From: an uncultured Oscillospiraceae bacterium
GTDB lineage: Bacteria; Bacillota; Clostridia; Oscillospirales; Oscillospiraceae
Direction: 5' to 3'
Assembly (NCBI GenBank): GCA_947626845.1
Contig: CANQTW010000017.1
Coordinates: 1 to 47,882, forward strand
DNA: 47,882 bases
The notes beneath the pieces are model-generated. The model was not told the DNA's origin. It saw nothing but the letters and a program-made list of their open reading frames with translations, and ran no database searches. Positions 1 through 8,700 of the stretch are shown here, in pieces (the stretch's first letter is position 1; every line of letters starts with the position of its first letter). The position numbers and the translations under genes are program-made.

Positions 1-110
1 AGCACTACCATATTTGCCATTTTCAGCCACCCATACGCCCGCTTACGCTGGGCGTGAGGTGGTTTTTTGACAGACTGAAAGGCAGCCGCCTTTCGGCGAC
101 TGCCTTCTTT
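1..110. repeat. Probable right-hand part of a family II structured repeat
   Basis: Positions 62-107 read TTTTTTGACAGACTGA followed by a GGCAGCCGCC/GGCGACTGCC hairpin. This matches the right terminal repeat of the family II element at 5459-5502 (TTTTTTGACAAACTGA plus a hairpin). Upstream, 31-60 forms another stem (ACGCCC/GGGCGT enclosed by CCACC/GGTGG). Read on the minus strand the 84-107 hairpin is followed by a T-rich stretch, so it can also terminate the tRNA-Ser transcript. The element is cut by the window edge, so family membership is an inference from the terminal repeat only. Confidence 0.5.
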
Positions 111-137
111 CGAGCTATCGCGACTTCCGCGACGACG

Positions 138-226
138 TGGCGCAGCGGGTGGGATTCGAACCCACGTGACGTCTCCGTCAAACTGATTTCGAGTCAGCCC
201 CGTTATGACCGCTTCGATACCGCTGC
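138..226 (-). tRNA. tRNA-Ser (anticodon CGA)
   Basis: Read on the minus strand, GCAGCGG at the 5' end pairs with CCGCTGC before the G discriminator and an encoded CCA (138-140). The anticodon stem GCTGA/TCAGT closes the loop CTCGAAA, giving anticodon CGA for UCG codons. A long variable arm and a GTGGG-TTCGAAT-CCCAC T-arm fit a class II serine tRNA of 89 nt. A consensus promoter lies just upstream, and a hairpin at 84-107 can terminate the transcript. It stands alone, with no neighbouring tRNAs visible. Confidence 0.95.
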
Positions 227-250
227 TTATAAATTTTTGTTGCAAATATT

Positions 251-279
251 AAGATACACTATTATAATTGATTTGTCAA
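251..279 (-). promoter_or_regulatory. Sigma-A type promoter for tRNA-Ser
   Basis: On the minus strand, TTGACA (274-279) is followed by a 17-bp spacer and TATCTT (251-256). The -10 box lies 25 bp from the tRNA 5' end. Confidence 0.75.
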
Positions 280-306
280 ACAGTTTTCACAAAGGGGACG
301 GGAAAT

Positions 307-1137
307 ATGAGCAGGGCAGACAGCATCTTCATCTCCAACTGCCGGGACATTTTAAGCTCCGGCGTATGGGACACGAACTTCAACGTGCGGCCCCGATGGC
401 CTGACGGGTCGCCGGCCCACACCATTAAAAAATTCGGCATTGTGAACCGGTACGACCTCTCCAAGGAATTTCCCATCATGACGCTCCGCCGCACCTATTG
501 GAAGAGCGCCGTGGATGAGCTTCTTTGGATCTGGCAGGCCAAGTCCAACAACATCAAGGACCTGCACAGCCACATCTGGGACAGCTGGGCCGATGAAAAC
601 GGCTCCATCGGCAAGGCCTACGGCTATCAGCTGGGGATCAAGCACATCTACCCTGAGGGGGAGTTCGACCAGGTGGACAAGGTGCTCTATGACTTAAAGC
701 ACGACCCGGCCAGCCGCCGCATCATGACCAACATCTACAATCACGCCGACCTCCACGAGATGGGCCTCTATCCCTGCGCCTACTCCATGACCTTCAACGT
801 CTCTGGCAACAGGCTCAACGCCATCCTCAACCAGCGCAGCCAGGACATGCTGACCGCCTCCAACTGGAACGTGGTGCAATACGCGGTGCTGGTGCATATG
901 ATCGCCCAGGTCTCCGGCCTGGAGGCTGGCGAGCTCGTCCACGTCATCGCCGACGCCCACATCTATGACCGGCACGTGGCCATTGTGAAAAAGCTCCTGA
1001 CCCGTGAGCCCAAGCCCGCGCCGAAATTCATTATAGACAAATCCGTCACCGACTTTTACGCCTTTACCCGCAACAGCTTCAAGCTGGAGGGGTATGAATA
1101 CAACGAGTTTGACGAGAAGATCCCGGTGGCCATATGA
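307..1137 (+). CDS. thyA: Thymidylate synthase
   Basis: Converts dUMP and 5,10-methylene-THF to dTMP and dihydrofolate in the cytoplasm. The 276-residue protein has the normal ThyA length. The catalytic cysteine is Cys157 in YPCAYSMTFNV, followed by NQRSQDM and NWNVVQYAVL, which correspond to the conserved dUMP-binding stretch, then ADAHIYDRH near the C terminus. The start chosen is ATG 307, preceded by GGGGACGGG; an in-frame upstream start would add 13 unrelated residues. The stop overlaps the ATG of folA (ATGA), so the dihydrofolate made here is recycled by the co-translated reductase. Confidence 0.95.
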   Translation: MSRADSIFISNCRDILSSGVWDTNFNVRPRWPDGSPAHTIKKFGIVNRYDLSKEFPIMTLRRTYWKSAVDELLWIWQAKSNNIKDLHSHIWDSWADENGSIGKAYGYQLGIKHIYPEGEFDQVDKVLYDLKHDPASRRIMTNIYNHADLHEMGLYPCAYSMTFNVSGNRLNAILNQRSQDMLTASNWNVVQYAVLVHMIAQVSGLEAGELVHVIADAHIYDRHVAIVKKLLTREPKPAPKFIIDKSVTDFYAFTRNSFKLEGYEYNEFDEKIPVAI

Positions 1138-1637
1138 GAGACGACCTTGAGATCGTGGTGGCCGCCGACGAGGACTGGGGCATTGGGAAAAACGGCACGC
1201 AGACCCTGATCATCCCAGAGGACCGGCGCCATTTCCGGGAGGTGACAGGCCGCGGCACGGTCATTGTGGGGCGGAGGACCCTGGCCGATTTTCCAGGCGG
1301 CCGGCCCCTGAAAAACCGCCGCAACATCGTGCTGACCAGGGACCGCTCCTTCACCGCGGAGGGCGCGGAGACCGCCGGCAGCGTGGAGGAGGCCCTGGAA
1401 AAATGCCGGCAGGACGATAAGGTATTCGTCATTGGCGGCGAGAGCGTCTATAGGGCGCTCCTGCCCTATTGTAAAAGGGCCCACGTCACGCGGATTTTCG
1501 CTAAAGCGGAGAACGACGCCTTTTTCCCGGCGCTTGACAGGCTCCCCGACTGGCATCTTTCGGACAGCACCGAACCCCTGGAATCCGCCGGCCTGCGCTA
1601 CGCCTTCCAGACCTGGGAAAAAATTAATCAGGAATAG
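1134..1637 (+). CDS. folA: Dihydrofolate reductase
   Basis: Reduces dihydrofolate to tetrahydrofolate with NADPH. The 167-residue protein has the family signature in order: an N-terminal AADEDWGIGKNG loop, an acidic active-site residue in PEDRRHF (the place of Asp27 in the E. coli enzyme), the NADPH-binding GTVIVGRRT and NIVLTRD strands, and FVIGGESVYRALLP near residue 100. It overlaps thyA by 4 nt, the usual thyA-folA arrangement, which couples dTMP synthesis to cofactor regeneration. A perfect hairpin follows 50 nt after the stop. Confidence 0.93.
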   Translation: MRDDLEIVVAADEDWGIGKNGTQTLIIPEDRRHFREVTGRGTVIVGRRTLADFPGGRPLKNRRNIVLTRDRSFTAEGAETAGSVEEALEKCRQDDKVFVIGGESVYRALLPYCKRAHVTRIFAKAENDAFFPALDRLPDWHLSDSTEPLESAGLRYAFQTWEKINQE

Positions 1638-1683
1638 CTTGAATAGACCGAAAGAAAGCTTAAACAGACCGGAAGGAAGGGTT

Positions 1684-1712
1684 TGTAAGGGGAACTATCA
1701 GAGTTCCCCTTA
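1684..1712 (+). terminator. Hairpin downstream of folA
   Basis: GTAAGGGGAACT/AGTTCCCCTTAC form a perfect 12-bp stem with a 5-nt loop. No T tract follows, so it may protect the 3' end or be a repeat. Near-identical AAGGGGAACC/GGTTCCCCTT palindromes recur at about 23213-23236 and 47739-47762 inside family I elements. Confidence 0.5.
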
Positions 1713-1723
1713 CAATGAAATGT

Positions 1724-1785
1724 CTCACTTCACAGATAAAAAAACAAAGGCCGAACGGCCTTTGTTTTTTTATCTGTGAAGTGAG
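1724..1785. terminator. Bidirectional 29-bp palindromic terminator
   Basis: A perfect inverted repeat (arms 1724-1752 and 1757-1785, 4-nt loop GAAC) has AAAAAAAC on the left and GTTTTTTT on the right inside the arms. A shorter AAAGGCC/GGCCTTT hairpin with a T tract therefore forms on either strand. It sits between thyA-folA (+) and the DUF1292 gene (-). The outer part of the right arm is also the 5' strand of the closing stem of the next ncRNA. Confidence 0.8.
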
Positions 1786-1961
1786 GGGCGGGCCCATTTA
1801 TAACCTGCACAATATATGCAGGTGGGTTGCTCCCTGAGTCCTTAACCGCTTCCAACTTCCACTCGCGAACGGCAAGCGGGAGGCCTGCGAACCGGCATCA
1901 GAGGTGGGCATCCCTTATAAGAGATGTGGGTTTAAACAGACCCGCCCCTCACTCCACAGAT
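1772..1961 (+). ncRNA. Structured closed-stem ncRNA, 6S RNA candidate
   Basis: Positions 1772-1794 (ATCTGTGAAGTGAGGGGC...) pair over about 23 bp with 1939-1961 (...GCCCCTCACTCCACAGAT). They enclose two small hairpins (ACCTGC/GCAGGT and CATCCCTTATAAGAGATG), a large internal bubble with TTGCTCCCTGAGTCC on its 5' side, and an apical stem CTTCCACT/AGCGGGAG. A length of about 190 nt, terminal pairing, a central bubble and a CCCTGAG motif fit 6S RNA, which binds RNA polymerase. The strand was chosen from the bubble motif. I see no good promoter on either strand, so strand and family assignment are tentative; the folded ncRNA itself is better supported. Confidence 0.55.
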
Positions 1962-1986
1962 CAGGTTCGATGTAGTTTTTAACGGA

Positions 1987-2277
1987 TCACTCCTGGGCGC
2001 CGTCCTCGTCGTCGGAGAAAAGCTCCTCCATGAAGAGGTCGTAGGCCCTGTCGATCTCCTCGTCCGTGGGGACCACCAGATAATCTTCGCCGTCCTCGCC
2101 CCGCTCGGTCTTCAGGATGACCATGCCCAGGTCCTCGTCCCCCTTGCCGTCGTTGACCGGCAGGAAGGCCAGGTAGTAGACCCCGTCCATCTCGATGGTG
2201 TCCAGGTGCTCCAACTCGTAGTTGTTGCCCTCCTCATCGCTGATGGAGATGATGTTGCCGCTGTATTCCTCGCTCAT
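1987..2277 (-). CDS. DUF1292 family small acidic protein
   Basis: A 96-residue acidic protein resembling DUF1292 (YrzB-like), widespread in Firmicutes and of unknown function. The start of the family fold is seen in NIISISDEEGNNYELEHLD and YYLAFLPVNDG, and the C terminus is a run of acidic residues. No signal peptide or membrane segment is visible, so it is probably cytoplasmic. ATG 2277 is preceded by AAGGACGCGCCAA, a modest ribosome binding site, and a TTGATT-17-TATAAT promoter lies just upstream. Transcription runs toward the 6S-like RNA and the palindromic terminator. Confidence 0.85.
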   Translation of the reverse strand: MSEEYSGNIISISDEEGNNYELEHLDTIEMDGVYYLAFLPVNDGKGDEDLGMVILKTERGEDGEDYLVVPTDEEIDRAYDLFMEELFSDDEDGAQE

Positions 2278-2312
2278 TTGGCGCGTCCTTCCGTATTCTC
2301 TTTGTTGCCCTC

Positions 2313-2341
2313 ATTATAGCGTATCCCGGCCCATAAATCAA
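2313..2341 (-). promoter_or_regulatory. Promoter of the DUF1292 gene
   Basis: Minus strand TTGATT (2336-2341), 17-bp spacer, TATAAT (2313-2318), ending 36 bp before the start codon. Confidence 0.7.
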
Positions 2342-2383
2342 GGGAAATTTTTGCTTTGGAAGAAATGGTTTTTCGCTCCGCCC

Positions 2384-2698
2384 CTACGCCCCGAAATCCT
2401 CCAAAAGCCGCACGGCCTGCTCCCAGGTATCCACGGCGATGCCCCGAACGATCTGCTCCCTGTCCACCGCCCGCAGGCTCTCCAAAGGCACGTCGGCGGT
2501 CATGAGAAGCCTGTCCCCCTCATATACGCCGATGACGCCGTTGTATTCGGCCAGGGTATACCCGCCCTTTTCCAGGGTATCCTCACTGACGCGCGCGGCT
2601 GCTCCGGTCTCATAATTGGCCAGGGCGGCGATGGACGCCACGCCCGCTGTCGCCGCCAGCGCCAGTGCCAGCAGCAGTATCCACATTCTTTTCCTCAT
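2384..2698 (-). CDS. Small exported protein, BofC C-terminal-like
   Basis: A 104-residue protein with an N-terminal hydrophobic segment (about residues 5-27, alanine-rich), then a short extracytoplasmic domain: YTLAEYNGVIGVYEGD, DVPLESLRAVDREQI and GIAVDTWEQAVRLLEDFG. This pattern is common in small clostridial proteins and resembles the BofC C-terminal domain, which in Bacillus restrains sporulation protease SpoIVB. The match is from memory and only moderate, so no function is assigned. ATG 2698 has an excellent AAGGAGG site. It is divergent from the PBP gene, and may be regulated with it from the shared 180-bp intergenic region. Confidence 0.75.
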   Translation of the reverse strand: MRKRMWILLLALALAATAGVASIAALANYETGAAARVSEDTLEKGGYTLAEYNGVIGVYEGDRLLMTADVPLESLRAVDREQIVRGIAVDTWEQAVRLLEDFGA

Positions 2699-2792
2699 GG
2701 GTTCGTCCTCCTTGCGGTAATTGTGATATTGAGGAGTAATACATTCATTCTGCCCGTTTCAGAGGAAATTTATTAAATGTTCAAATAAAAGC

Positions 2793-2821
2793 TACAAATT
2801 TTCCCCCTGTTGTGGTACAAT
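2793..2821 (+). promoter_or_regulatory. Possible promoter of the PBP gene
   Basis: TACAAA (2793-2798), 17-bp spacer, TACAAT (2816-2821), 56 bp upstream of the TTG start. The -35 box is weak. Confidence 0.45.
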
Positions 2822-2877
2822 AAGAAAATTAAGAGGATTGCTATTTTGTGGTTTTCACCGGATCGTGAGGTGTCAGC

Positions 2878-5250
2878 TTGAAATATAAGACGAAAAAAGC
2901 CATCAAAAAGACCGCCAAGGCGGGAGTGAACGCTGTTTTCAGCACCCTTGCGCTGGCGCTGAGGACTGTCGGCATCCTCCTGCTCATCTTTATCACCACC
3001 GGCGCCATCTTCGCCAGCATCTTTGCCATTTACATCAAGACCAACCTTGCCAGCGAGGATCTGGGCGTCTCCTTAGAGGAGTACCAGCTCAACGAGACCA
3101 GCATCATCTATTATTACGACAAAAATACGGACAGCTGGGTGGAGTCCGCCTCCATTTTCAGTGAGGACGGCTTCATGTACTGGGTGCCCTACGACGAGAT
3201 TCCCAAGGACATGGAGCACGCGCTGGTGGCCATCGAGGATCAGCGCTTCTACAAGCACCACGGCGTTGACTGGGCTCGCACCGTCAACGCCTTCCTCCAC
3301 ATGTTCCTGGGGAACAGCACCTTCGGCGGCTCCACCATCACCCAACAGCTCCGCAAGAACGTCACCGGTGAGAACGAGAACACCGTGCGCCGGAAGCTGA
3401 CGGAGATTTTCGCCGCGCTGCAGCTGGAGAAGGAATACGACAAGTGGGAGATCATCGAGTGGTACCTGAACGTGGTCAACTTCGGCCACGGGGAGTCCAG
3501 GGGCATCGGCGACGCCGCCCGGTACTATTTCGACAAGGAAGTCAAGGACCTGTCCCTGGCCGAGATTTGCTGCATCGTCGGCATTACCAACAACCCCTCC
3601 CTGTACAATCCCTATTACCACCCCCAGGCCAACAAGAAGCGCCAGGAGACTATCCTCTACGAGATGTACCGCCAGGGATACATCGATAAGGAGCAGTACG
3701 AGACGGCTAAGGCCGAGGAGCTCCACTTCGTCAACGGCGACACCGGCGGCAACACCGACGCCATCTACTCCTGGTTTGACGAGACAGTTCGGGAGGACGT
3801 GGCGGAATATCTGGCCGAGCAGAGGGGCGTGACCGTCAAGGCGGCCAAGAGCCTCTTAGCCACCGGCGGCTTTAAAATCTACTCCACCATGGACCCGGAC
3901 GTCCAGGCCAAGGTGGATCAGTATTACGGGAACAGGGAGTATATCGACAGCCTGAAGGCCAAAGGCGACGGGAGCCAGCAGTTCCAGTCCGCCATCGTCA
4001 TCACCGACCCCTACACCGGCAACATCGTGGCCCTGGCCGGCCAGGCGGGGGAGAAGACCGGCAACCTGTGGCTCAATATGGCCACCGAAACCCGCCGTCC
4101 CCCCGGCTCCTCCATCAAGCCCATCGCGGTGTACGCTCCGGCCATGGACTACGGCCTCATCACCCCCGACACCCTCATCGACGACGGCGCCACGGAGCTT
4201 GTGGGCAAGCCCGGCTGGATGCCCAAAAACGACGATAACAAGACCCACGGCATCGTCACCATCCGCCGGGGTCTGTCCAAGTCCTACAACCGCGTCTCCG
4301 CCCAGGTGCTGGATATGCTCACCCCCGCCTCCTCCTACGCCTTCCTCACGGAGAAACTGCATATGAGCCTGGACCCCAGGGATATGGACTACGCCCCCCT
4401 GTGTCTGGGCCAGCTGACCTACGGCGCCACGGTGCGGGAGATGGCCCAGGCTTTCGGCATCTTCCCCAACGAGGGCCAGTTCATCGAGACCCGCACCTTC
4501 ACCCAAATCTACGACTCCGAGTGGAATCTGATCTATGAGAACGTCCCGGAGACCGAGGGCGTCATCAGTCCCGTCACTGCCTATTGGATGACGGATATGC
4601 TCAAGGACGCTCCCACCATCGGCACCATCAGCATCAAGGTCACCACCAAGGATGGCCGTATGCCCTTCGGCGGCAAGACCGGCACCTCCGACAGCAAGAA
4701 GGACCGCTGGTTCGTGGGCTTCACCCCCTACTATGTGGCCGCCATCTGGACCGGTTATCCCTATCCCAAGCCCATCACCGTCAGCGGCAACCCGGCGGCC
4801 ACCATCTTCCAGGCCCTCATGTCATCCATCCACGAGGATTTGCCCATCAAGGACTTCTCCGTCCCCGCCAACACCTACCAGCCGCCCGTCCCCGGCGTGG
4901 AACCCATGAGCTACTACGCCCGCGGCATCGCCGTCAACGAGTACGGCGGCATCAACATCATCTACGAGCAGGAGGCGGGCACCAGCACCGTGGGCCGTGA
5001 GATCACCGTCACCGCTCCGGCCATCGAGGGCTACACCCTCACCGGGCCCTCCACCGTGACGCTGACCATCACCCAGGAGCCGGAGGACAACGTGGCCGAG
5101 TTCTATTACACCCCCGTGGCTCCTCCGCCGGACACCACGCCGGATACAGCGGATACCACGCCCCCGGAGACCACCCCGCCGGAGACCGAGCCTCCGGAGA
5201 CAACGCCCCCCGAAACGACCACCACCCCCGGCCCATCCCCGGAGGCCTGA
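2878..5250 (+). CDS. Class A penicillin-binding protein (PBP1A type)
   Basis: Bifunctional peptidoglycan polymerase, glycosyltransferase (GT51) plus transpeptidase, anchored in the membrane. The 790-residue protein has a basic N terminus, a membrane helix at about 31-53, and a GT51 domain with catalytic Glu120 in EDQRFYKHHG and GGSTITQQL. The transpeptidase domain has SSIK (411-414), SYN (469-471) and KTGT (600-603). A C-terminal extension from about residue 690 carries a beta-rich domain and a Pro/Thr/Glu tail made of PETTP/PETEP repeats, probably spanning the wall. The start is TTG 2878 with GTGAGGTG upstream; the LysxxLys-rich first residues fit a cytoplasmic tail. It is transcribed alone and ends at the family II repeat. 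Confidence 0.93.
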   Translation: MKYKTKKAIKKTAKAGVNAVFSTLALALRTVGILLLIFITTGAIFASIFAIYIKTNLASEDLGVSLEEYQLNETSIIYYYDKNTDSWVESASIFSEDGFMYWVPYDEIPKDMEHALVAIEDQRFYKHHGVDWARTVNAFLHMFLGNSTFGGSTITQQLRKNVTGENENTVRRKLTEIFAALQLEKEYDKWEIIEWYLNVVNFGHGESRGIGDAARYYFDKEVKDLSLAEICCIVGITNNPSLYNPYYHPQANKKRQETILYEMYRQGYIDKEQYETAKAEELHFVNGDTGGNTDAIYSWFDETVREDVAEYLAEQRGVTVKAAKSLLATGGFKIYSTMDPDVQAKVDQYYGNREYIDSLKAKGDGSQQFQSAIVITDPYTGNIVALAGQAGEKTGNLWLNMATETRRPPGSSIKPIAVYAPAMDYGLITPDTLIDDGATELVGKPGWMPKNDDNKTHGIVTIRRGLSKSYNRVSAQVLDMLTPASSYAFLTEKLHMSLDPRDMDYAPLCLGQLTYGATVREMAQAFGIFPNEGQFIETRTFTQIYDSEWNLIYENVPETEGVISPVTAYWMTDMLKDAPTIGTISIKVTTKDGRMPFGGKTGTSDSKKDRWFVGFTPYYVAAIWTGYPYPKPITVSGNPAATIFQALMSSIHEDLPIKDFSVPANTYQPPVPGVEPMSYYARGIAVNEYGGINIIYEQEAGTSTVGREITVTAPAIEGYTLTGPSTVTLTITQEPEDNVAEFYYTPVAPPPDTTPDTADTTPPETTPPETEPPETTPPETTTTPGPSPEA

Positions 5251-5268
5251 CATCAGTTCCCATAGCAC

Positions 5269-5507
5269 CACAGCGGCTGTCCTTGCGGCAGCCGCTGTTA
5301 GACTGTCGAAAAAGGGGAACGTGCGGGGGAATGGGACAAAATTGAAATTTTGGCCCATTCCCCCTGCTGTTTTGCCGCGCGCACGCCTATGGGCGCACAC
5401 TCGCAAAACAAGCTGGGATTTTCGCGACGTACATGCCGCCGCGAAAATCATCAAATAGTTTTTTGACAAACTGACAGCGGCTGCCGCAAGGACAGCCGCT
5501 GTTTTTT
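5269..5507. mobile_element. Family II structured repeat, copy 1, with terminal inverted repeats
   Basis: About 45-bp imperfect inverted repeats at 5269-5313 and 5459-5502 (both read TTTTT-GACA-CT-A then a CAGCGGCTG/CAGCCGCTG hairpin) bound a 145-bp core. The core (5313-5450) begins AGGGGAACGTGCGGG. It has three stems: GGGGGAATGGG/CCCATTCCCCC, GTTTTGC/GCAAAAC around GCCGCGCGC, and GATTTTCGCG/CGCGAAAATC around ACATG. The core recurs at 15070-15207 with different but still paired stems. The right terminal hairpin, with GTTTTTTG, can end PBP transcription. No protein is encoded; it looks like a non-autonomous mobile or structured RNA element. Confidence 0.7.
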
Positions 5508-5545
5508 GCCTCTACAAGGGGAATATAAGAAATGGTTAATTTTTT

Positions 5546-5575
5546 ATAATATCATATCTTAATCCCATTTGTCAA
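5546..5575 (-). promoter_or_regulatory. Minus-strand promoter facing the family II element
   Basis: TTGACA (5570-5575), 18-bp spacer, TATTAT (5546-5551). It would transcribe the family II repeat in the reverse sense, then run antisense to the PBP gene. No minus-strand gene is there to be served. Confidence 0.5.
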
Positions 5576-5738
5576 TTTTTTGCCAGTTCCTTACAAAGAC
5601 ACGCGCAAGACACAGGGAGTTTTGAAAAACGGGGAAAATGTTCGGAAAAGGTGGTTTGATTTGCTGGCTTTTGCTTTTTGCGCGTGCTTTATCGTCTGCT
5701 TTAGATGCTTCACGATGTTATTAAGGAGGAAACACTAC

Positions 5739-8700
5739 ATGAAGACTCTGAAGAAGACCCTGTGCCTGGTCTTGGCGGTAGTCATGGTAGTCGGCGTTCT
5801 TGTCTTGCCTGCCAACGCGGCGACAACGACAGCTGCGGACGCTGATGCCGAGACGGCCTTCAAAACCCTGTTCGGCTACGGTGTCATGAACGGCGTGGAC
5901 GCCAATAATACGCCCGCGCTGAGCAAGAACATCAACCGTCAGGAGATGGCCGCCATCATCTATCGCGTCATGACGGGCGACACGACGGACAAGTACGTAG
6001 CCAACTACGCCGGGTCCGCCAACGAATTCGCGGACAGCGCCACGTTTGACGCATGGGCAAAGGGCTACATCGGCTATGCCGGCAGCAAAGGCATTTTCAA
6101 GGGCGACAACAACGGCAACTTTAAGCCAAAAGAGGAGATCAAGGGCGACGATGTCCTGACCGTCCTGCTCCGCTGCATCGGCTACGGCCAGAACGGTGAG
6201 TTCACCGGCGCCAACTACGCGGCCAACGCCAAGGCCCAGGCCGCCGACATCAACCTGTTCGGTGGTGCTAAGGACTATGTGAACGTGCCTGAGGACATGT
6301 CCAAGGTCATCAACCGCGGCACTGTGGCCAAGCTGACCTACAACGCCATCCAGGCCCCCATGGCCGTTGTCTACAACGGCACCTACTCCGTCTATCAGGA
6401 CAACCAGGGCCGTCCCGCCGCTCCCAACACCGGCGCTACCCTGAATCCCCCCCTCGTTGAGTATAAGACCAACAAGGGCGACGCGCAGTTTGATAAGTGG
6501 GGCATTCCCTACTATGAGTACATCCCCACCATCAAGTTCAACAGCTCCTACAACGCCAAGCCGGTAGAGCTTGCCAAGGTCGTTGAGCAGGTCGAGCCTC
6601 TGGGCGAGTACTGGACTGCCATTACCCAGTGCGATCTGTCTGAAGACCTCGGCTTGAAGGCGGAGACCACCTTCAACGTCTGTGTCAACGGTAAAGATAA
6701 TAAGACGACCATCAAGGTAGCTCCCACCAACACCGTTGCTCAGATCGGCGCTCAGGGCCGTCACACCCTCGTTTATGATCTGGTGAAAGACGACAAGAAC
6801 ACTCCCGATACCATCGTCTACATCGACACCCTTTTGGCTGAGGTGACCAACGTTGTTGCCCCCACCTTCGACGCCAGGGGCCACATCAAGACCCCCGCTA
6901 AGCTGGACATGACTGTCTATACCAACAGAACAGGTGTGGCTGTCACCCAGACGAAGACCGATGGCACCTCTTATGCTTACGCCAAGGGCGACATGCTCCT
7001 GGTGAACTATATCCAGAATGGTCTGGATAAGACCGGTGCATATGTTGACGTCTCCGGCAATTCTGCTGAGGCGCAGGATATCAAGCCGGATGCTGATACT
7101 ACCGGCACTGCGGCTGTCAAGAAGGGCGTTAATGTAAAGATTGTCGACCGTGCCACCGCCTTTGACGGCAAGCAGACCACTATCTATTACACGAGCTCTG
7201 AAAAGCACACCATTGACAACGTCGACTACAACGACAACAACCGCTTCCATCTGGATCAGGCTAAGACCAACGCCGGCACGTACACCTGGTACATGGACAA
7301 CAGCCCTGAGGGCAAGAACCTGATCGGTTCCAAGCTTATCAAGAGTGAGGCCAGCTTCGGTGTCATCACCCGCATCTGGGCAGAGATCGCCAACGGCACC
7401 ACCGCTGTCAAGGCCAACGTGACTTATGCTGATGGCCGCACCGCCACCCTTGATGTCGGTACGATTATCACCGATAAGATCGATTCCGATGATCACGTTG
7501 CTGCCGGTACAGGTGTGACAGCCGTTACTAATCTCCATTGGGGTCCTGCCACTTATTTGAACGCATCCTCTAAAGAGCCGATGGCTTATGACGAAAGCAC
7601 TGCCGGGACTGCCAGCGATGCTTTCTATGTTTCCAACAGCTACGAGGAGAACCTGGCCGCCGATAAGGTGATTGGCTCCTCCAGCAAGACGAACCACATC
7701 ATCGGCGCCAACCTCTTCAAGATCGTTGCCAGCGGCAGCAAGTATAACTTCATCGAGGTCATCGGCGGTTCTACCAATGCAGACCTTAGTGCCGACGCTC
7801 CTTACGTAGATTACACGGGCATGGGTAATGCATCCACCGCCATGGTACCCAGCAAGGTTGCCAACGACACTGTGGTTGCTAATGACAACACCCGTTATCT
7901 GATCAAGACCGGCGGTGCCGGCACTGACGCTAACCCCTTCACCTTCGAGACCAAGGTTGGCTACACCAACATCGTTGAGTATATTGAGGGCGAGGTCGAC
8001 TACGCTGATGTGGACGGCGACGGTTATGCTGACATTGTTTACATCACCGCCGCTCCTAAGGCCGCTTCCGGCGATCACATCTTCTTCTCCGAGGCTGTTC
8101 TGAAGACCGACAAGGGCGTTGACACCTGGGAGCTGAATTACAGCTACGATATCTCCAGCAAGATTTACACCGTTTACGGCTGGCTGGACGGCGTGTATGG
8201 CGCAGTCCAGGTGAAGAACAACGGCGGCACTGTTACTGACAGCCTTGGTACCACCGCTTTCAACGCTTTTGTCACCGACGCCACGGGCAACCAGCTCTGG
8301 CTCGTTACTGTGACGGACGGCCTGGTCAAGGATATCGACGGTAAACGCAGCGATAATACAGCTGTGAATGCGACAGTGGGCTCCAACCTCTTTGGCTCAG
8401 GTACTAACGCTCTTGATGACGGAACGTATGGTATGAATACCCCCGGCGCCTATACGGGCATGAAACTGTTCGTGTACACTTCTGCCGGCACTCCCAAAAC
8501 CGAGGAAGTCAATGGCACCACCTTAAAGCTCGGTGATGGTAAGTACTTCAACATTGCTACTCTGAAGGATAAGCCCACTGTTGGCGACTGGGCCGATGTT
8601 CTTGTTAAAGACACGGTTGTCTATGTGGTCTACAACGGCGCTAATGTCGTCACCCAGGCTTACGTGGTTTCCCTGGCTGATGGCAGCGGTTACACCACTC

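Noticed and set aside
54-404. Plus-strand open frame over the tRNA-Ser and start of thyA
   Set aside because: It runs through a tRNA gene on the opposite strand and is out of frame with thyA; no family similarity.
4822-5469. Long minus-strand open frames covering PBP, S-layer and many other genes (for example 4822-5469, 5721-8078, 42305-44866)
   Set aside because: They mirror plus-strand genes, are rich in His/Gly/Ala/Arg/Val from GC-rich complementary codons, and lack family motifs or ribosome binding sites. They are shadows.
5313-5469. Similar small peptides on the minus strand of both family II copies, each with a FxRTFP-type ending
   Set aside because: The similarity follows from nucleotide conservation of GGGGAACGTGCGGG and ACATG; stems changed by compensation rather than by codon, frames have no ribosome binding site, and one runs into a neighbouring gene.
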